Both the position numbers and the translations under genes were made by a program. Below the pieces are notes generated by a model. The model saw only the letters and a program-made list of their open reading frames with translations, was not told the DNA's origin and did no database searches. Source: an uncultured Prevotellaceae bacterium (GTDB taxonomy: Bacteria; Bacteroidota; Bacteroidia; Bacteroidales; Bacteroidaceae). Taken from it: DNA of 54,389 nt. The stretch is from assembly GCA_902776935.1 (NCBI GenBank), contig CACYRS010000026.1:1-54389 (forward strand). Direction: 5' to 3'. Below are positions 14,958-24,709 of this stretch, piece by piece (the first letter of the stretch is position 1; each line of letters opens with the position of its first letter).

Positions 14958-17900
14958 ATGGAGTTTGCTGTTGTCTGCATAGGAATGATTGTGCTTCTGG
15001 GCATCATTGCCGCAGTAGCCAATAGGTTTGACAAGGGCGAGGACAAAATCGAGACCGGTCATGACTGTTCTACATGCACAGAAGCAGATGAAGGCAACTG
15101 CAAGATCCATGAACTGATGAAGAACTGCAAGAAGAAAGAGGATAGCCACCTACCGCTGTCCACTCTTCTCTTCCCGCTTACAACGTTTTTACTTATATCC
15201 TGCTCTACACAGAAGAACACCCCCGAGTCAAGATGGTGGCATGCCTTCAATGCACGATACAATATATATTATAACGGCAAACAAGCCTTTATCGATGGAA
15301 ACTTAGAGAAAGAGCAAGGCCATCAAGACAACTTCACTGAGATGCTGCCTCTCTACCCAGTTGGCAACAAGAACAGCAGGGACCTGGGAAAGAGCCATTA
15401 CAACCGTGCGATAGAAAAGGCAGAGAAAGCCATCAAGATGCACAGCATAAAGGTAAAGCCCGAATGGAAGAGTAATAAGCCAAAGACAGCCAAGGACAAA
15501 GAGTGGCTAGGACGGAAGGAATATAATCCCTTTATCTGGAAAGCATGGTTATTGCTTGGAAAGTCACAATTCCAGAAAGGAGATTTCGACGAGGCTGCAG
15601 CAACCTTCAGTTATATGAGCAGGCTGTATCAGACACAGCCCCTGCAAAATGGTCTGGCACGTGCCTGGCTCGCAAAATGCTATGCCCAGCTTGACTGGCT
15701 CTATGATGTAGAAGATGTTATCCGCAACATGAACCGTGACTCTGTGGATTACCGTACAGTAAAAGACTGGGACTATACTTACGCCGATTATTACCTGAAG
15801 ACGGGCGATTTCCAGAAAGCAGCAGTATATCTACGTAAGGTGATACGACATGAACGCCGCAGCAAACAAAGGGCACGAGAGTGGTATCTCTTAGGACAGG
15901 TACATAAACAACTGGGAAATAATGCTGAGGCAGAGAAGGCATTCAGGAAGGTTATCGGTTGTCATCCGCCTTATAGGATGGAGTTCAATGCCAGGATAGC
16001 ACAGACGGAAGTCCTCGCCGGAGGAAATGCCAGGGGGATGATCAGCAGACTGAAGCGGATGGCATCCAACGACAATAACAAGGACTATCTCGACCAGGTA
16101 TATTATGCTATGGGAAACATCTATCTCGCAGAGAAAGATACCGCAAACGCCATCGCTGCATACGAGAAAGGCAATAAGAAATCCACTCGAGGAGGCATAG
16201 AGAAAGGAGTATTGTTACTTACTCTCGGCAACCTCTACTGGAATCTTGAGAAATACAACGATGCCCAACGATGCTATGGTGAGGCTATAGGTCTGTTGGA
16301 TAAGGACAGGGATGATTACCAGGAGCTATCGCAGCGTTCTAAGGTGCTTGACGAACTGGTGCCATATACCGATGCAATACATCTTCAGGATTCGCTTCTG
16401 GAACTGTCGGCCATGCCTGAAGCAGAGCAATTTAGGATTATTGACCGTATCATCAGCGACCTTAAGAAGAAAGAGAAAGAAGAGCGTCGTAAGATGGAGG
16501 AGGCAGAATCAGAACAGATCCAGCAACAGAACTCTATGATGGCTGGTAACATGAACCGTAACAATACTCCCAAGACACCATCTGTAAATCAGCAGGGCAA
16601 CGGACAATGGTATTTCTATAATCCCGTGGCAGTAAGTCAGGGAAAGACCACCTTCCAGCAGCAATGGGGAAAGAGAGAGAACACCGACAACTGGCAGCGC
16701 ATGAACCGTACTGTGGTAAATCTCAACCCAGAGGATGGAAATCAAGGAGATACTGGAAAGACGAAAGATGCGGAAAATCAGGATATACAGACTGACTCTC
16801 TCTCAGCAGCTACCGATACTCTTGCCAACGATCCACATAACCGCGAATACTACCTTGCCCAGATACCTCATACAGAAGAACAGAAAGCCGCATGTCATGA
16901 GATAATCAAAGACGGGCTATTACATTCAGGTATCATCTTCAAGGACAAACTTGAGAATATGAGCCTCAGCGAGAAACAACTCGTAAGAATCACCAAAGAC
17001 TACCCCGACTTTGAGTCGATGGATCTGGTATGGTATCACCTCTTCCTGCTCTACTCCAGACAAGGAAAGACTGATAAGGCAGGGTTATGTCTGAATCACC
17101 TGAAAGCAGATTACCCCGAGAGTGAATACACCACATTGCTCTCCGACCCCTACTTTGCAGAAAATGCACGTTTCGGAGAACATCTTGAAGACTCGCTCTA
17201 TGCTGTGACATATCAGGCTTTCAAAGACGACAGACATGAGACGATACGCAACAACGTGAAAATATCCGAGGAACGTTTCCCATTGGGAGAGCATCGTGCA
17301 AAATTTATCTTCATCGATGGTCTGAGCCGTCTGAATGATGGAGATGGCGACGGATGTATCGAACGACTGAAGACTGTTGTTGAGAAATATCCACAAAGTG
17401 AGGTTAGCGAACTGGCAGGAATGATTGTAAAAGGAGTACAGGAGGGAAGAAAACTGCACGGAGGAAAGTTTGATATCGGCAACCTGTGGTCTCGCAGAGA
17501 TATCACCCTTACAGCAGACTCCACACAGACAGACACCCTAAGCACCGAACGTAATCAGGACTTCCTCTTTGTTCTCACCTACCCCACTGACTCTGTCAAT
17601 GAGAACCAGCTGCTCTATGAGATGGCAAGATATAACTTCACCAACTTCCTCGTACGCAACTTCGAGATACAGATCAGCAACGCCCCATCGCCAGAAGAAA
17701 GCGACCCCTCGCCAGAACGCTGGCACAGGATGCTCTTCAGAGGTTTCACAAATTACGACGAGGCCCTGCAGTACGCCCGTATGCTTTATGGCGAGAAACA
17801 GATGGTTGAGAAGCTTCATGGCTGTTTCAGCATGATTATCAGCAGTCAGAACCTCGAACTGCTTGGTACAAAGTTCAGCTACGAGGAATATGACCGGTTC

Positions 17901-18092
17901 TACGAAGATACCTTCGTTCCGATGAAGATCAGCGATGAGAAACTCCTGATACGTCCTGAGGAGATAGACATCAAAGATCCTGAGGATATCGGTACGGAGC
18001 AGACTGGAACGGAAAAGAAAGAGGTTAAGGAAGCAAAGACCCTTCAGAAGAAGAAAGTAGAGGATTTTGATTTTGGAGATGATTTCTGGTAA
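14958..18092 (+). CDS. PorW/SprE-like TPR lipoprotein, with an extra small membrane protein fused at its N-terminus
   Basis: The frame is open for 1044 codons. The first 64 or so residues look like a separate small protein: a membrane helix (VVCIGMIVLLGIIAAVAN) and a Cys-rich segment (CSTCTEADEGNC). A second hydrophobic segment ends in a lipobox (LISC, Cys82), then RWWHAFNARYNIYYNGKQAF, the hallmark start of PorW/SprE lipoproteins. Many TPR-like helix pairs follow. PorW/SprE is an outer-membrane lipoprotein of the type IX secretion system. An internal ATG at 15117 (MKNCKKKED) would give a normal lipoprotein. The next gene is porX, which supports the assignment. Confidence 0.78.
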   Translation: MEFAVVCIGMIVLLGIIAAVANRFDKGEDKIETGHDCSTCTEADEGNCKIHELMKNCKKKEDSHLPLSTLLFPLTTFLLISCSTQKNTPESRWWHAFNARYNIYYNGKQAFIDGNLEKEQGHQDNFTEMLPLYPVGNKNSRDLGKSHYNRAIEKAEKAIKMHSIKVKPEWKSNKPKTAKDKEWLGRKEYNPFIWKAWLLLGKSQFQKGDFDEAAATFSYMSRLYQTQPLQNGLARAWLAKCYAQLDWLYDVEDVIRNMNRDSVDYRTVKDWDYTYADYYLKTGDFQKAAVYLRKVIRHERRSKQRAREWYLLGQVHKQLGNNAEAEKAFRKVIGCHPPYRMEFNARIAQTEVLAGGNARGMISRLKRMASNDNNKDYLDQVYYAMGNIYLAEKDTANAIAAYEKGNKKSTRGGIEKGVLLLTLGNLYWNLEKYNDAQRCYGEAIGLLDKDRDDYQELSQRSKVLDELVPYTDAIHLQDSLLELSAMPEAEQFRIIDRIISDLKKKEKEERRKMEEAESEQIQQQNSMMAGNMNRNNTPKTPSVNQQGNGQWYFYNPVAVSQGKTTFQQQWGKRENTDNWQRMNRTVVNLNPEDGNQGDTGKTKDAENQDIQTDSLSAATDTLANDPHNREYYLAQIPHTEEQKAACHEIIKDGLLHSGIIFKDKLENMSLSEKQLVRITKDYPDFESMDLVWYHLFLLYSRQGKTDKAGLCLNHLKADYPESEYTTLLSDPYFAENARFGEHLEDSLYAVTYQAFKDDRHETIRNNVKISEERFPLGEHRAKFIFIDGLSRLNDGDGDGCIERLKTVVEKYPQSEVSELAGMIVKGVQEGRKLHGGKFDIGNLWSRRDITLTADSTQTDTLSTERNQDFLFVLTYPTDSVNENQLLYEMARYNFTNFLVRNFEIQISNAPSPEESDPSPERWHRMLFRGFTNYDEALQYARMLYGEKQMVEKLHGCFSMIISSQNLELLGTKFSYEEYDRFYEDTFVPMKISDEKLLIRPEEIDIKDPEDIGTEQTGTEKKEVKEAKTLQKKKVEDFDFGDDFW

Positions 18093-18095
18093 GAT

Positions 18096-19655
18096 ATGAC
18101 AAACGGTACATTATTATGGGTTGACGATGAGATAGAGCAGCTGAAAGCCCAGATACTCTTTCTCGAGAAGAAAGGCTATGAGATAAAGACAGTCACTAAT
18201 GGCAATGATGCCATAGAATTCTGTCAGAACCAGAGCTTCGACCTGGTATTGCTTGATGAGCAGATGCCAGGCATAAGCGGTTTGGAAACCCTTCAACACA
18301 TAAAACAGTTACACCCTTCCATGCCTGTGGTGATGATTACAAAGAGTGAGGAGGAACAGATTATGGAACAGGCCATCGGACAGAAGATTGCCGACTATCT
18401 TATCAAGCCCGTCAACCCGAATCAGGTACTGCTGAGTCTGAAGAAGAACATCCACCGTAAGGAGATAGAGACAGAAGTCACCCAGACACAGTATCAGCAG
18501 AGTTTCCAGAAGATTGCAATGCAGATAATGGACTGTCGCACATGGGAAGATTGGGTGGATGTCTATAAGCGTCTCGTCCATTGGGAACTGGAACTTAGCG
18601 CCACCGACAGCAGCATGACAGAGATGTTGCAGATGCAGAAGGAAGATGCCAATTCAGGCTTTACAAAGTTTATCAAACAGAACTACCTGGATTGGATAGA
18701 GAAGAAAGACAATTCTCAAAAGAGACCAATCATGTCGCCGGAGATTTTCAAATCACAGATATTTCCTCTGCTCAACGAAGGTCAGAAGGTATTCCTCGTG
18801 GTGCTCGATAATTTCCGTTACGACCAGTGGCGGATACTTGCCCCTGAACTCAATACCTACTTTGAGATCGACGAAAACCTCTACTGCAGCATCCTGCCTA
18901 CAGCGACACAATATGCCCGTAATGCCATCTTCTCTGGTCTGATGCCGGATAAGATAGCAGAGATGTTTCCCGACCTCTGGGTGGATGAAGACGAGGAAGA
19001 AGGCAAGAACCTCAATGAAGAACCACTCATCCAGACCCAGCTCGACAGATATCGCAGGAAGAACACCTTCAGCTATCATAAGGTAAATAACTCTGCCGAT
19101 GCCGAAAAACTGATTCAGCAGCTGAACACCCTGGAGAAGAACGACCTCAACGTAGTGGTATTCAACTTCATCGACATGCTCAGCCATGCCCGTACAGAGT
19201 CGAGGATGGTAAGAGAACTGGCGAATAATGAGAGTGCCTACCGTTCTATCACCCTCTCCTGGTTCCGCCATTCTGTCATATCCGACTTCTTCCGTAAGTT
19301 ATCACAGACAGACTACAAGGTGATAGTTACAACCGATCACGGCAGTATACGATGCACCAAGCCAGTAAAGATTATCGGCGACAGGAACACCAACACCAAC
19401 CTGCGTTATAAAATTGGAAAGAATCTTGCCTACGAAGACAAGAGTCTCTTTACCATCAAAGACCCTCGTAAGGCACTCCTTCCTGCGCCCAACCTCTCTA
19501 CGAGCTATGTCTTTGCCACAGGCGATGCCTTCCTCGCCTACCCTAACAACTACAACTATTACGTGTCCTACTATCGCGACACATTCCAGCATGGAGGAAT
19601 ATCCATGGAGGAGATGATCATTCCGCTGATAACAATGAAGGGAAAGAAGAAATAA
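18096..19655 (+). CDS. porX: PorX: response regulator with PglZ/alkaline-phosphatase-type effector domain
   Basis: 519 residues. The receiver domain (1-120) has acidic Asp10 and Asp11, phospho-acceptor Asp54 in LVLLDEQMPG, Thr82 and Lys104. A helical linker leads to a PglZ/alkaline-phosphatase-like domain with FLVVLDNFRYDQW, LPTATQYARNAIFSG, FNFIDMLSHAR, IVTTDHGSI and FQHGGIS, which hold the expected metal-binding Asp, Thr and His residues. In Porphyromonas, PorX with the kinase PorY controls type IX secretion genes. No porY is nearby. It starts three bases after the PorW-like gene, so the two are probably cotranscribed. Confidence 0.92.
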   Translation: MTNGTLLWVDDEIEQLKAQILFLEKKGYEIKTVTNGNDAIEFCQNQSFDLVLLDEQMPGISGLETLQHIKQLHPSMPVVMITKSEEEQIMEQAIGQKIADYLIKPVNPNQVLLSLKKNIHRKEIETEVTQTQYQQSFQKIAMQIMDCRTWEDWVDVYKRLVHWELELSATDSSMTEMLQMQKEDANSGFTKFIKQNYLDWIEKKDNSQKRPIMSPEIFKSQIFPLLNEGQKVFLVVLDNFRYDQWRILAPELNTYFEIDENLYCSILPTATQYARNAIFSGLMPDKIAEMFPDLWVDEDEEEGKNLNEEPLIQTQLDRYRRKNTFSYHKVNNSADAEKLIQQLNTLEKNDLNVVVFNFIDMLSHARTESRMVRELANNESAYRSITLSWFRHSVISDFFRKLSQTDYKVIVTTDHGSIRCTKPVKIIGDRNTNTNLRYKIGKNLAYEDKSLFTIKDPRKALLPAPNLSTSYVFATGDAFLAYPNNYNYYVSYYRDTFQHGGISMEEMIIPLITMKGKKK

Positions 19656-19674
19656 ATAATAAAAAAATATTCAG

Positions 19675-20088
19675 ATGGAGATAAAGATTGAGAGTTTGGA
19701 TAAGATCCGTGAGGCGGCACATAAGTTTGTTGCCAGTCTCGGAGAGAGCAGCGTTTATGCTTTCTATGGTAAAATGGGAGCCGGTAAGACCACGTTTATC
19801 AAGGCTATATGTGAAGAACTGGGAGTAAGCGATGTCATCACCTCGCCAACCTTTGCTATCGTCAATGAGTATCGCTCTGATACCTCAGGTGAGATAATCT
19901 ATCACTTCGATTTCTATCGTATAAAGAAACTCGAGGAAGTCTACGATATGGGCTTCGAGGACTATTTCTACTCAGGTGCCCTCTGTTTCATTGAGTGGCC
20001 CGAGCTGATAGAAGAGGTACTGCCCGAAGATGCCGTAAAGGTAAGCATCTCGGAGAATGCCGATGGCAGCCGTACTGTCAGTTTCTGA
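19675..20088 (+). CDS. tsaE: tRNA threonylcarbamoyladenosine biosynthesis ATPase TsaE
   Basis: 137 residues, normal for TsaE/YjeE. Walker A is [16 protein letters not shown], followed by [10 protein letters not shown] and the [20 protein letters not shown] region, then [16 protein letters not shown]. The protein works with TsaB and TsaD to make t6A at tRNA position 37. It lies 19 bases after porX, and a hairpin follows the stop codon. Confidence 0.94.
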   Translation: MEIKIESLDKIREAAHKFVASLGESSVYAFYGKMGAGKTTFIKAICEELGVSDVITSPTFAIVNEYRSDTSGEIIYHFDFYRIKKLEEVYDMGFEDYFYSGALCFIEWPELIEEVLPEDAVKVSISENADGSRTVSF

Positions 20089-20095
20089 ACACAAT

Positions 20096-20126
20096 AATCC
20101 CCAGCCTGCAAAAGAGACTGGGGATT
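20096..20126. terminator. Hairpin between tsaE and the convergent minus-strand genes
   Basis: AATCCCCAG (20096-20104) pairs with CTGGGGATT (20118-20126). T-runs are weak on both sides; it sits between convergent stop codons and may serve both. Confidence 0.6.
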
Positions 20127-20134
20127 AATAGTTA

Positions 20135-20455
20135 TTACAGGTTCTGCTCCTGATAGTCGAGGTCAGCCTGTACTACGAAGAGCACATACTCCGGAACAAA
20201 ATTAGTGACACCGTCCTCCTTGGCTTTGCGACAAACATAGTTTACCACTTCTTCCATATCGATATCTATCTCTTCCTCATTGCTCTCCAAAATGCCACTC
20301 TCATAGTAGTAGTCTACTATCAGATCCAACATATACAAGATGCTCTCGTCGCTATAATGCTTCTTGGCATCAAAGGGAATCTGCTCGCGTATAAACGCCA
20401 GTTCTCGCAGATTGTCTTCTTCGTCGAGCCTGAGCTCTTCTTCGATGCTTGCCAT
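20135..20455 (-). CDS. Conserved acidic hypothetical protein next to thioredoxin
   Basis: 106 residues, strongly acidic (MASIEEELRLDEEDNLRELA, ESNEEEIDIDMEEVVNYVCR), helical and without signal peptide or membrane segment. No motif links it to a known enzyme. It starts three bases after the thioredoxin stop codon, so it belongs to the trxA transcript. Function unknown; possibly a partner of thioredoxin or simply an operon neighbour. Confidence 0.7.
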   Translation of the reverse strand: MASIEEELRLDEEDNLRELAFIREQIPFDAKKHYSDESILYMLDLIVDYYYESGILESNEEEIDIDMEEVVNYVCRKAKEDGVTNFVPEYVLFVVQADLDYQEQNL

Positions 20456-20458
20456 AGA

Positions 20459-20773
20459 TTAGAGCAGAGTCTGGAATTTCTCGTCTAACTTAGCCTCACT
20501 CTGAGCACCTACAACCTTATCAACTACCTCACCACCCTTGAAGAACAGGATAGTAGGAATATTGCGGATACCGAACTCAGAAGCGAGATCCTCATTATCC
20601 TCAACGTCACACTTGCCTACAACAATCTTACCGTCGTATTTCTCTGCGAGTTTAGAGATAACAGGACCTACCATACGGCAAGGACCACACCATGTAGCCC
20701 AGAAATCCACTACTAAAGGCTCATTGCCATTCTTCAAGCTCTCGAAATTCTCACTTGTGATTGTTACTTCCAT
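20459..20773 (-). CDS. trxA: Thioredoxin
   Basis: 104 residues with the active site FWATWCGPCRMVGPV (the WCGPC motif), cis-Pro in IRNIPTILFFKGG, and no signal peptide, all standard for cytoplasmic thioredoxin 1. It reduces protein disulfides using electrons from thioredoxin reductase. It lies 63 bases after dnaE on the same strand, and its short leader is AT-rich. Confidence 0.96.
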   Translation of the reverse strand: MEVTITSENFESLKNGNEPLVVDFWATWCGPCRMVGPVISKLAEKYDGKIVVGKCDVEDNEDLASEFGIRNIPTILFFKGGEVVDKVVGAQSEAKLDEKFQTLL

Positions 20774-20836
20774 AATTGTTTCTTTTTTTGTGAATATTAA
20801 AAATGTCTCAATTTAAACAATGCAAATACCATGCCA

Positions 20837-23800
20837 CTAATTTATCTTATAGTCCATCGACTCCTGACTGTCGATAAAATCTATGAGTGTGTGCCGCACA
20901 TCAACCCTCTTGTTTCCCGAGCGCAACAGCACATGTTTCTTTCCGGAAGAGTCGCGCAACTGGAAGAAGAGTTTTGTGTTGCCGGGATTCTCATCTATCA
21001 GTTCTCCCAACTCTGCCACTAATTTTGTATCCAGGAGGTCTGACACAAGGGTGATGGTGATACTGTCGATAGCCTTTTCCTTGACGGTCTGCAGCAGCTC
21101 TACATTTGTCACCTTCAGCTCCTTCGAATCACTATTATAGAATCGCGATGCCATCTTTCCCGTTACATATACAGCTGCTCCCTCGATGAATTTACCGTTC
21201 AGATTAAGCCAGTCCTCGCCAAAGAGCACGAGTTCACCTGAACCCTCGAAGTCCTCAAGGGTGATGATACCCCAAGGCTTGTTGTTCTTGCCAAACCTTG
21301 ATTGTATTCCTGTCACTATTCCTCCTAAGGTGATATCCTCACGGTCTTTAAGAGCTGCACCTCTGTCTGCCAATTCGGCACAACGTGCATTACAGAGGTT
21401 GTCCAGGATTATCCTGTATTCATCGAGCGGATGTGCAGAGAGATAGATACCCACCAGATCACGTTCCTTGTTGAGGCGCTCGATATCACTCCAACGGATA
21501 TCATTCTTAGGAGGCTGAGGACGGGCTATCTCTATACCGTCACCAAAAGCTCCGAAGAGTGAGTTCTGAGCCTCTGCCTGTGCCTGCTGGTACATCTGTC
21601 CGTAGCGCACGAGTATGTCAAGGAACTGCTCACCCTTGTTATTCTGTGCGAAATAGTCCTCACGACGTATTCCAAAGCTGTCAAAACCTCCGCTGAGAGC
21701 CAGACTCTCAAAGGCCTTACGGTTAACAGACGAGAAGCTCACACGCTGTGCAAAGTCATAGATATCTTTATAAGGGCCGTTTTTTTCTCTCTCCTCTATT
21801 ATCGCCGAGGCAGCAGAGTCGCCCATACCCTTGATGGCACCTAAGCCGAAACGTATCTCACCATGATGGTTCACACCAAACTTCTCGTACGACTCGTTGA
21901 CATCAGGTCCGAGCGTGGCGATACCCATCGACTTACACTCGTCCATCAGTTTGGTGATTTCCGTTATCTGGTCTCTACGGCGACTCATGATGGCTGCCAT
22001 AAACTCAGCAGGATAGTTGGCCTTGAGATATGCCGTCTGGTATGCCACCCACGAGTAACATGCGGCATGTGACTTATTGAAGGCGTAGGATGCGAACTTC
22101 TCCCAGTCGGCCCATATCTTCTCCAGTATCTCAGGATTATGGCCGTTTTTCTTTCCGCCTTCGATAAACTTTGGCTTCATCGCGTCGACGATATCCTTCT
22201 TCTTCTTACCCATCGCCTTACGCAGTGCATCACTCTCACCACGGGTGAAGTCAGCCAACTGGCGTGAGAGAAGCATCACCTGCTCCTGATAGACCGTGAT
22301 TCCGTAGGTATCCTTAAGATACTTCTCCATACATGCTATCGGATAGGTGATAGGCTCCAGACCGTTCTTTCGCTTGATGAAGTCAGGGATATAGTCCATA
22401 GGTCCCGGACGATACAGGGCGTTCATCGCGATGAGGTCCTCAAAGACGGTAGGATGCAGTTCACGAAGATATTTCTGCATACCGGCCGACTCAAACTGGA
22501 ACGTTCCGATGGTCTGTCCCTTCTGATAGAGTTCGTATGTCTTCGGGTCATCGATAGGAATGGTATCCAGATCGACGTCGATGCCTCGTGTCCTTTTGAT
22601 ATTGGCACATGCCTCCTTCAACTCCGAGAGTGTCTTCAGGCCGAGGAAGTCCATCTTGATAAGTCCTGTCGACTCGATGACATGTCCGTCATACTGGGTA
22701 CAGTTGGTCTTCACCCCCTTGAAATCCGGGTCATCGGCAGTAGATACCGGCACATGGTCGCTGATAGGATCACGGCAGATGATGAATCCACAGGCATGGA
22801 TACCCGTTCCTCTCACCGTTCCCTCAAGCATCTTCGCATATTTGATGGTGTTTGCGAGAGCGGGGTCTGTAGATGCCTCAGCCTCCTGGAGTTCACGGGT
22901 ACACTTGATGGCATTGGGGAGATTCATCTTCAGGTCACCACCGGTCTGGGGGTCTTTCAGTCTGTCGGGGATAGCCTTACACAGGGCATTTGTCAGTCCC
23001 AGGGGCACCTTCTCCACACGGGCCACATCCTTGATGGAGTTCTTCGTAGCCATAGTGGCATAGGTGATGATATGTGCACAGTTCTCATGGCCGTACTTAT
23101 CCTCCACCCATTTCAATACCTTTCCTCGTCCGTCGTCATCGAAGTCGGTATCGATATCAGGCAGCGAGATACGGTCTGGGTTAAGGAAACGCTCAAACAG
23201 CAGGTCGTATTTCAGGGGGTCGATCTTCGTGATTCCCAGACAATAAGCCACCACAGAGCCTGCAGCCGAGCCACGTCCGGGACCTACCATCACTCCCAGT
23301 TCATCGCGGGCAGAGTTGATAAAGTCCTGCACGATAAGGAAGTAGCCGGGGAATCCCATCGTCTTCATGATGTGCAGTTCGAACTTCACTCGTTCTACCA
23401 CATCCTCTGGTATAGGTTTGCCATATCTGCGCTCTGCTCCTTCATAGGCGAGTTTAGCCAGATAGTCGGCCTCGAACTTTATGCGGTATATCTTGTCGTA
23501 GCCTCCCAGTTTCTTGATTTTCTTCTCGGCATCTTCCTTTGGCAGTGGGTTCTGGCCGTTCTCGTCGGTAGTAAACTCCTCATAGAGCTGCTCCTCGGTG
23601 AACTTCTTCCTCCACTCTTCCTCGGTACCGAACTCCTCCGGAATGGGGAAGAAAGGCATGATAGGGTCATTGTCGAGACTGTAGATCTCCACCTTATCTA
23701 ATATCTCAAGAGTATTGGATAGCGCCTCGGGCACATCGCTGAAGATATCATTCATCTCCTGACGGGTCTTAAACCACTCCTGCTTGGAGTAGAGCATACG

Positions 23801-24568
23801 GGTAGGGTCGTCAAGGTCCTTACCTGTGGAGAGACAGAGCAGATGATCGTGTGCCTCGGCATTCTCCTTATCCACAAAGTGGGCATCGTTGGTACAGATA
23901 AGTTTTATACCGTATTCCTTAGCCAGTTCGATAAGCACCTTGTTGGCCTGTTGCTGCAGGGGGAAGGTCTCTCTGTTTGCTCTCTGGGTAGGGTCTGTCA
24001 CCTCATGGCGCTGCAGCTCCAGATAGTAGTCATCGCCCCAGAGTCTCTTGTGCCACTCGATAGACTCACGTGCTCCTGCGATATCTCCCTTAAGGATCTT
24101 GGCCGGCACCTCTCCGGCGATACATGCCGAGCAGACGATAAGGTCCTCGTGGTATTTCTCGAGCTGCTTATGGTCGGTACGCGGACGGTTATAGAATCCG
24201 TCAACCCATGAGTTGCTCACCAGCTTAATCAGGTTCTTATATCCGTTGGCATTCTTAGCGAGCACGATGAGGTGATATCCTCCGAGGTCTTCCTTATGAT
24301 CCTTCAGCATCATGTCACCTCTTCTGGCAACATACATCTCACATCCGAAGATGGGTTTGAATGGTTCCAGACCTTCTTTTTTCCTGCCTTTATTTATTCC
24401 GTTACAGATATCGTGAAATTCTTTGATGCCAAACATATCGCCATGGTCGGTAATGGCCATGCCTTTCATCCCGTCGTCGATGGCTTTGTTGACAAGACGT
24501 TTGATACTCGACTGTCCATCGAGTATAGAATAGTATGTATGTACGTGCAGATGTATGAAATCTTCCAT
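20837..24568 (-). CDS. dnaE: DNA polymerase III alpha subunit
   Basis: 1243 residues, the size of a Bacteroidetes DnaE. The N-terminal PHP domain begins FIHLHVHTYYSILDGQSS. The polymerase palm has GPGRGSAAGSVVAYCLG and the catalytic acid cluster LPDIDTDFDDDGRG. RPGPMDYIPDFIKRKN and the YQEQVMLLSRQLADFTRGES motif follow, then FASYAFNKSHAACYSWVAYQ. The C-terminal OB-fold region includes TLGGIVTGIQSRFGKNNKP. It is the replicative polymerase. It has its own promoter, back to back with that of psd. Confidence 0.97.
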   Translation of the reverse strand: MEDFIHLHVHTYYSILDGQSSIKRLVNKAIDDGMKGMAITDHGDMFGIKEFHDICNGINKGRKKEGLEPFKPIFGCEMYVARRGDMMLKDHKEDLGGYHLIVLAKNANGYKNLIKLVSNSWVDGFYNRPRTDHKQLEKYHEDLIVCSACIAGEVPAKILKGDIAGARESIEWHKRLWGDDYYLELQRHEVTDPTQRANRETFPLQQQANKVLIELAKEYGIKLICTNDAHFVDKENAEAHDHLLCLSTGKDLDDPTRMLYSKQEWFKTRQEMNDIFSDVPEALSNTLEILDKVEIYSLDNDPIMPFFPIPEEFGTEEEWRKKFTEEQLYEEFTTDENGQNPLPKEDAEKKIKKLGGYDKIYRIKFEADYLAKLAYEGAERRYGKPIPEDVVERVKFELHIMKTMGFPGYFLIVQDFINSARDELGVMVGPGRGSAAGSVVAYCLGITKIDPLKYDLLFERFLNPDRISLPDIDTDFDDDGRGKVLKWVEDKYGHENCAHIITYATMATKNSIKDVARVEKVPLGLTNALCKAIPDRLKDPQTGGDLKMNLPNAIKCTRELQEAEASTDPALANTIKYAKMLEGTVRGTGIHACGFIICRDPISDHVPVSTADDPDFKGVKTNCTQYDGHVIESTGLIKMDFLGLKTLSELKEACANIKRTRGIDVDLDTIPIDDPKTYELYQKGQTIGTFQFESAGMQKYLRELHPTVFEDLIAMNALYRPGPMDYIPDFIKRKNGLEPITYPIACMEKYLKDTYGITVYQEQVMLLSRQLADFTRGESDALRKAMGKKKKDIVDAMKPKFIEGGKKNGHNPEILEKIWADWEKFASYAFNKSHAACYSWVAYQTAYLKANYPAEFMAAIMSRRRDQITEITKLMDECKSMGIATLGPDVNESYEKFGVNHHGEIRFGLGAIKGMGDSAASAIIEEREKNGPYKDIYDFAQRVSFSSVNRKAFESLALSGGFDSFGIRREDYFAQNNKGEQFLDILVRYGQMYQQAQAEAQNSLFGAFGDGIEIARPQPPKNDIRWSDIERLNKERDLVGIYLSAHPLDEYRIILDNLCNARCAELADRGAALKDREDITLGGIVTGIQSRFGKNNKPWGIITLEDFEGSGELVLFGEDWLNLNGKFIEGAAVYVTGKMASRFYNSDSKELKVTNVELLQTVKEKAIDSITITLVSDLLDTKLVAELGELIDENPGNTKLFFQLRDSSGKKHVLLRSGNKRVDVRHTLIDFIDSQESMDYKIN

Positions 24569-24598
24569 CTAAATGCTCTATTTTTTGAAATTGTGGGT

Positions 24599-24630
24599 CA
24601 AAGTTACTGCTAAAACCCGAGAATACCAAA
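24599..24630 (-). promoter_or_regulatory. Promoter of dnaE
   Basis: On the minus strand TTTG (24630-24627) and TAACTTTG (24606-24599) are separated by 20 bases, 30 bases before the dnaE ATG. Confidence 0.8.
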
Positions 24631-24646
24631 AGAAAAACGTGAAAAG

Positions 24647-24678
24647 TTTGTAACATACGAAAAAAATCAGTACCTTTG
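24647..24678 (+). promoter_or_regulatory. Promoter of psd
   Basis: TTTG at 24647-24650 and TACCTTTG at 24671-24678 with a 20-base spacer, 31 bases before the ATG. Its -33 box is 17 bp from the -33 box of the divergent dnaE promoter. Confidence 0.85.
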
Positions 24679-24709
24679 CAGCAAAATTAAAACGATTGAC
24701 TATTTACTA

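Noticed and set aside
22454-23701. 415-codon plus-strand frame inside dnaE
   Set aside because: It lies fully opposite the conserved polymerase core and has no recognisable domain; it is a shadow frame.
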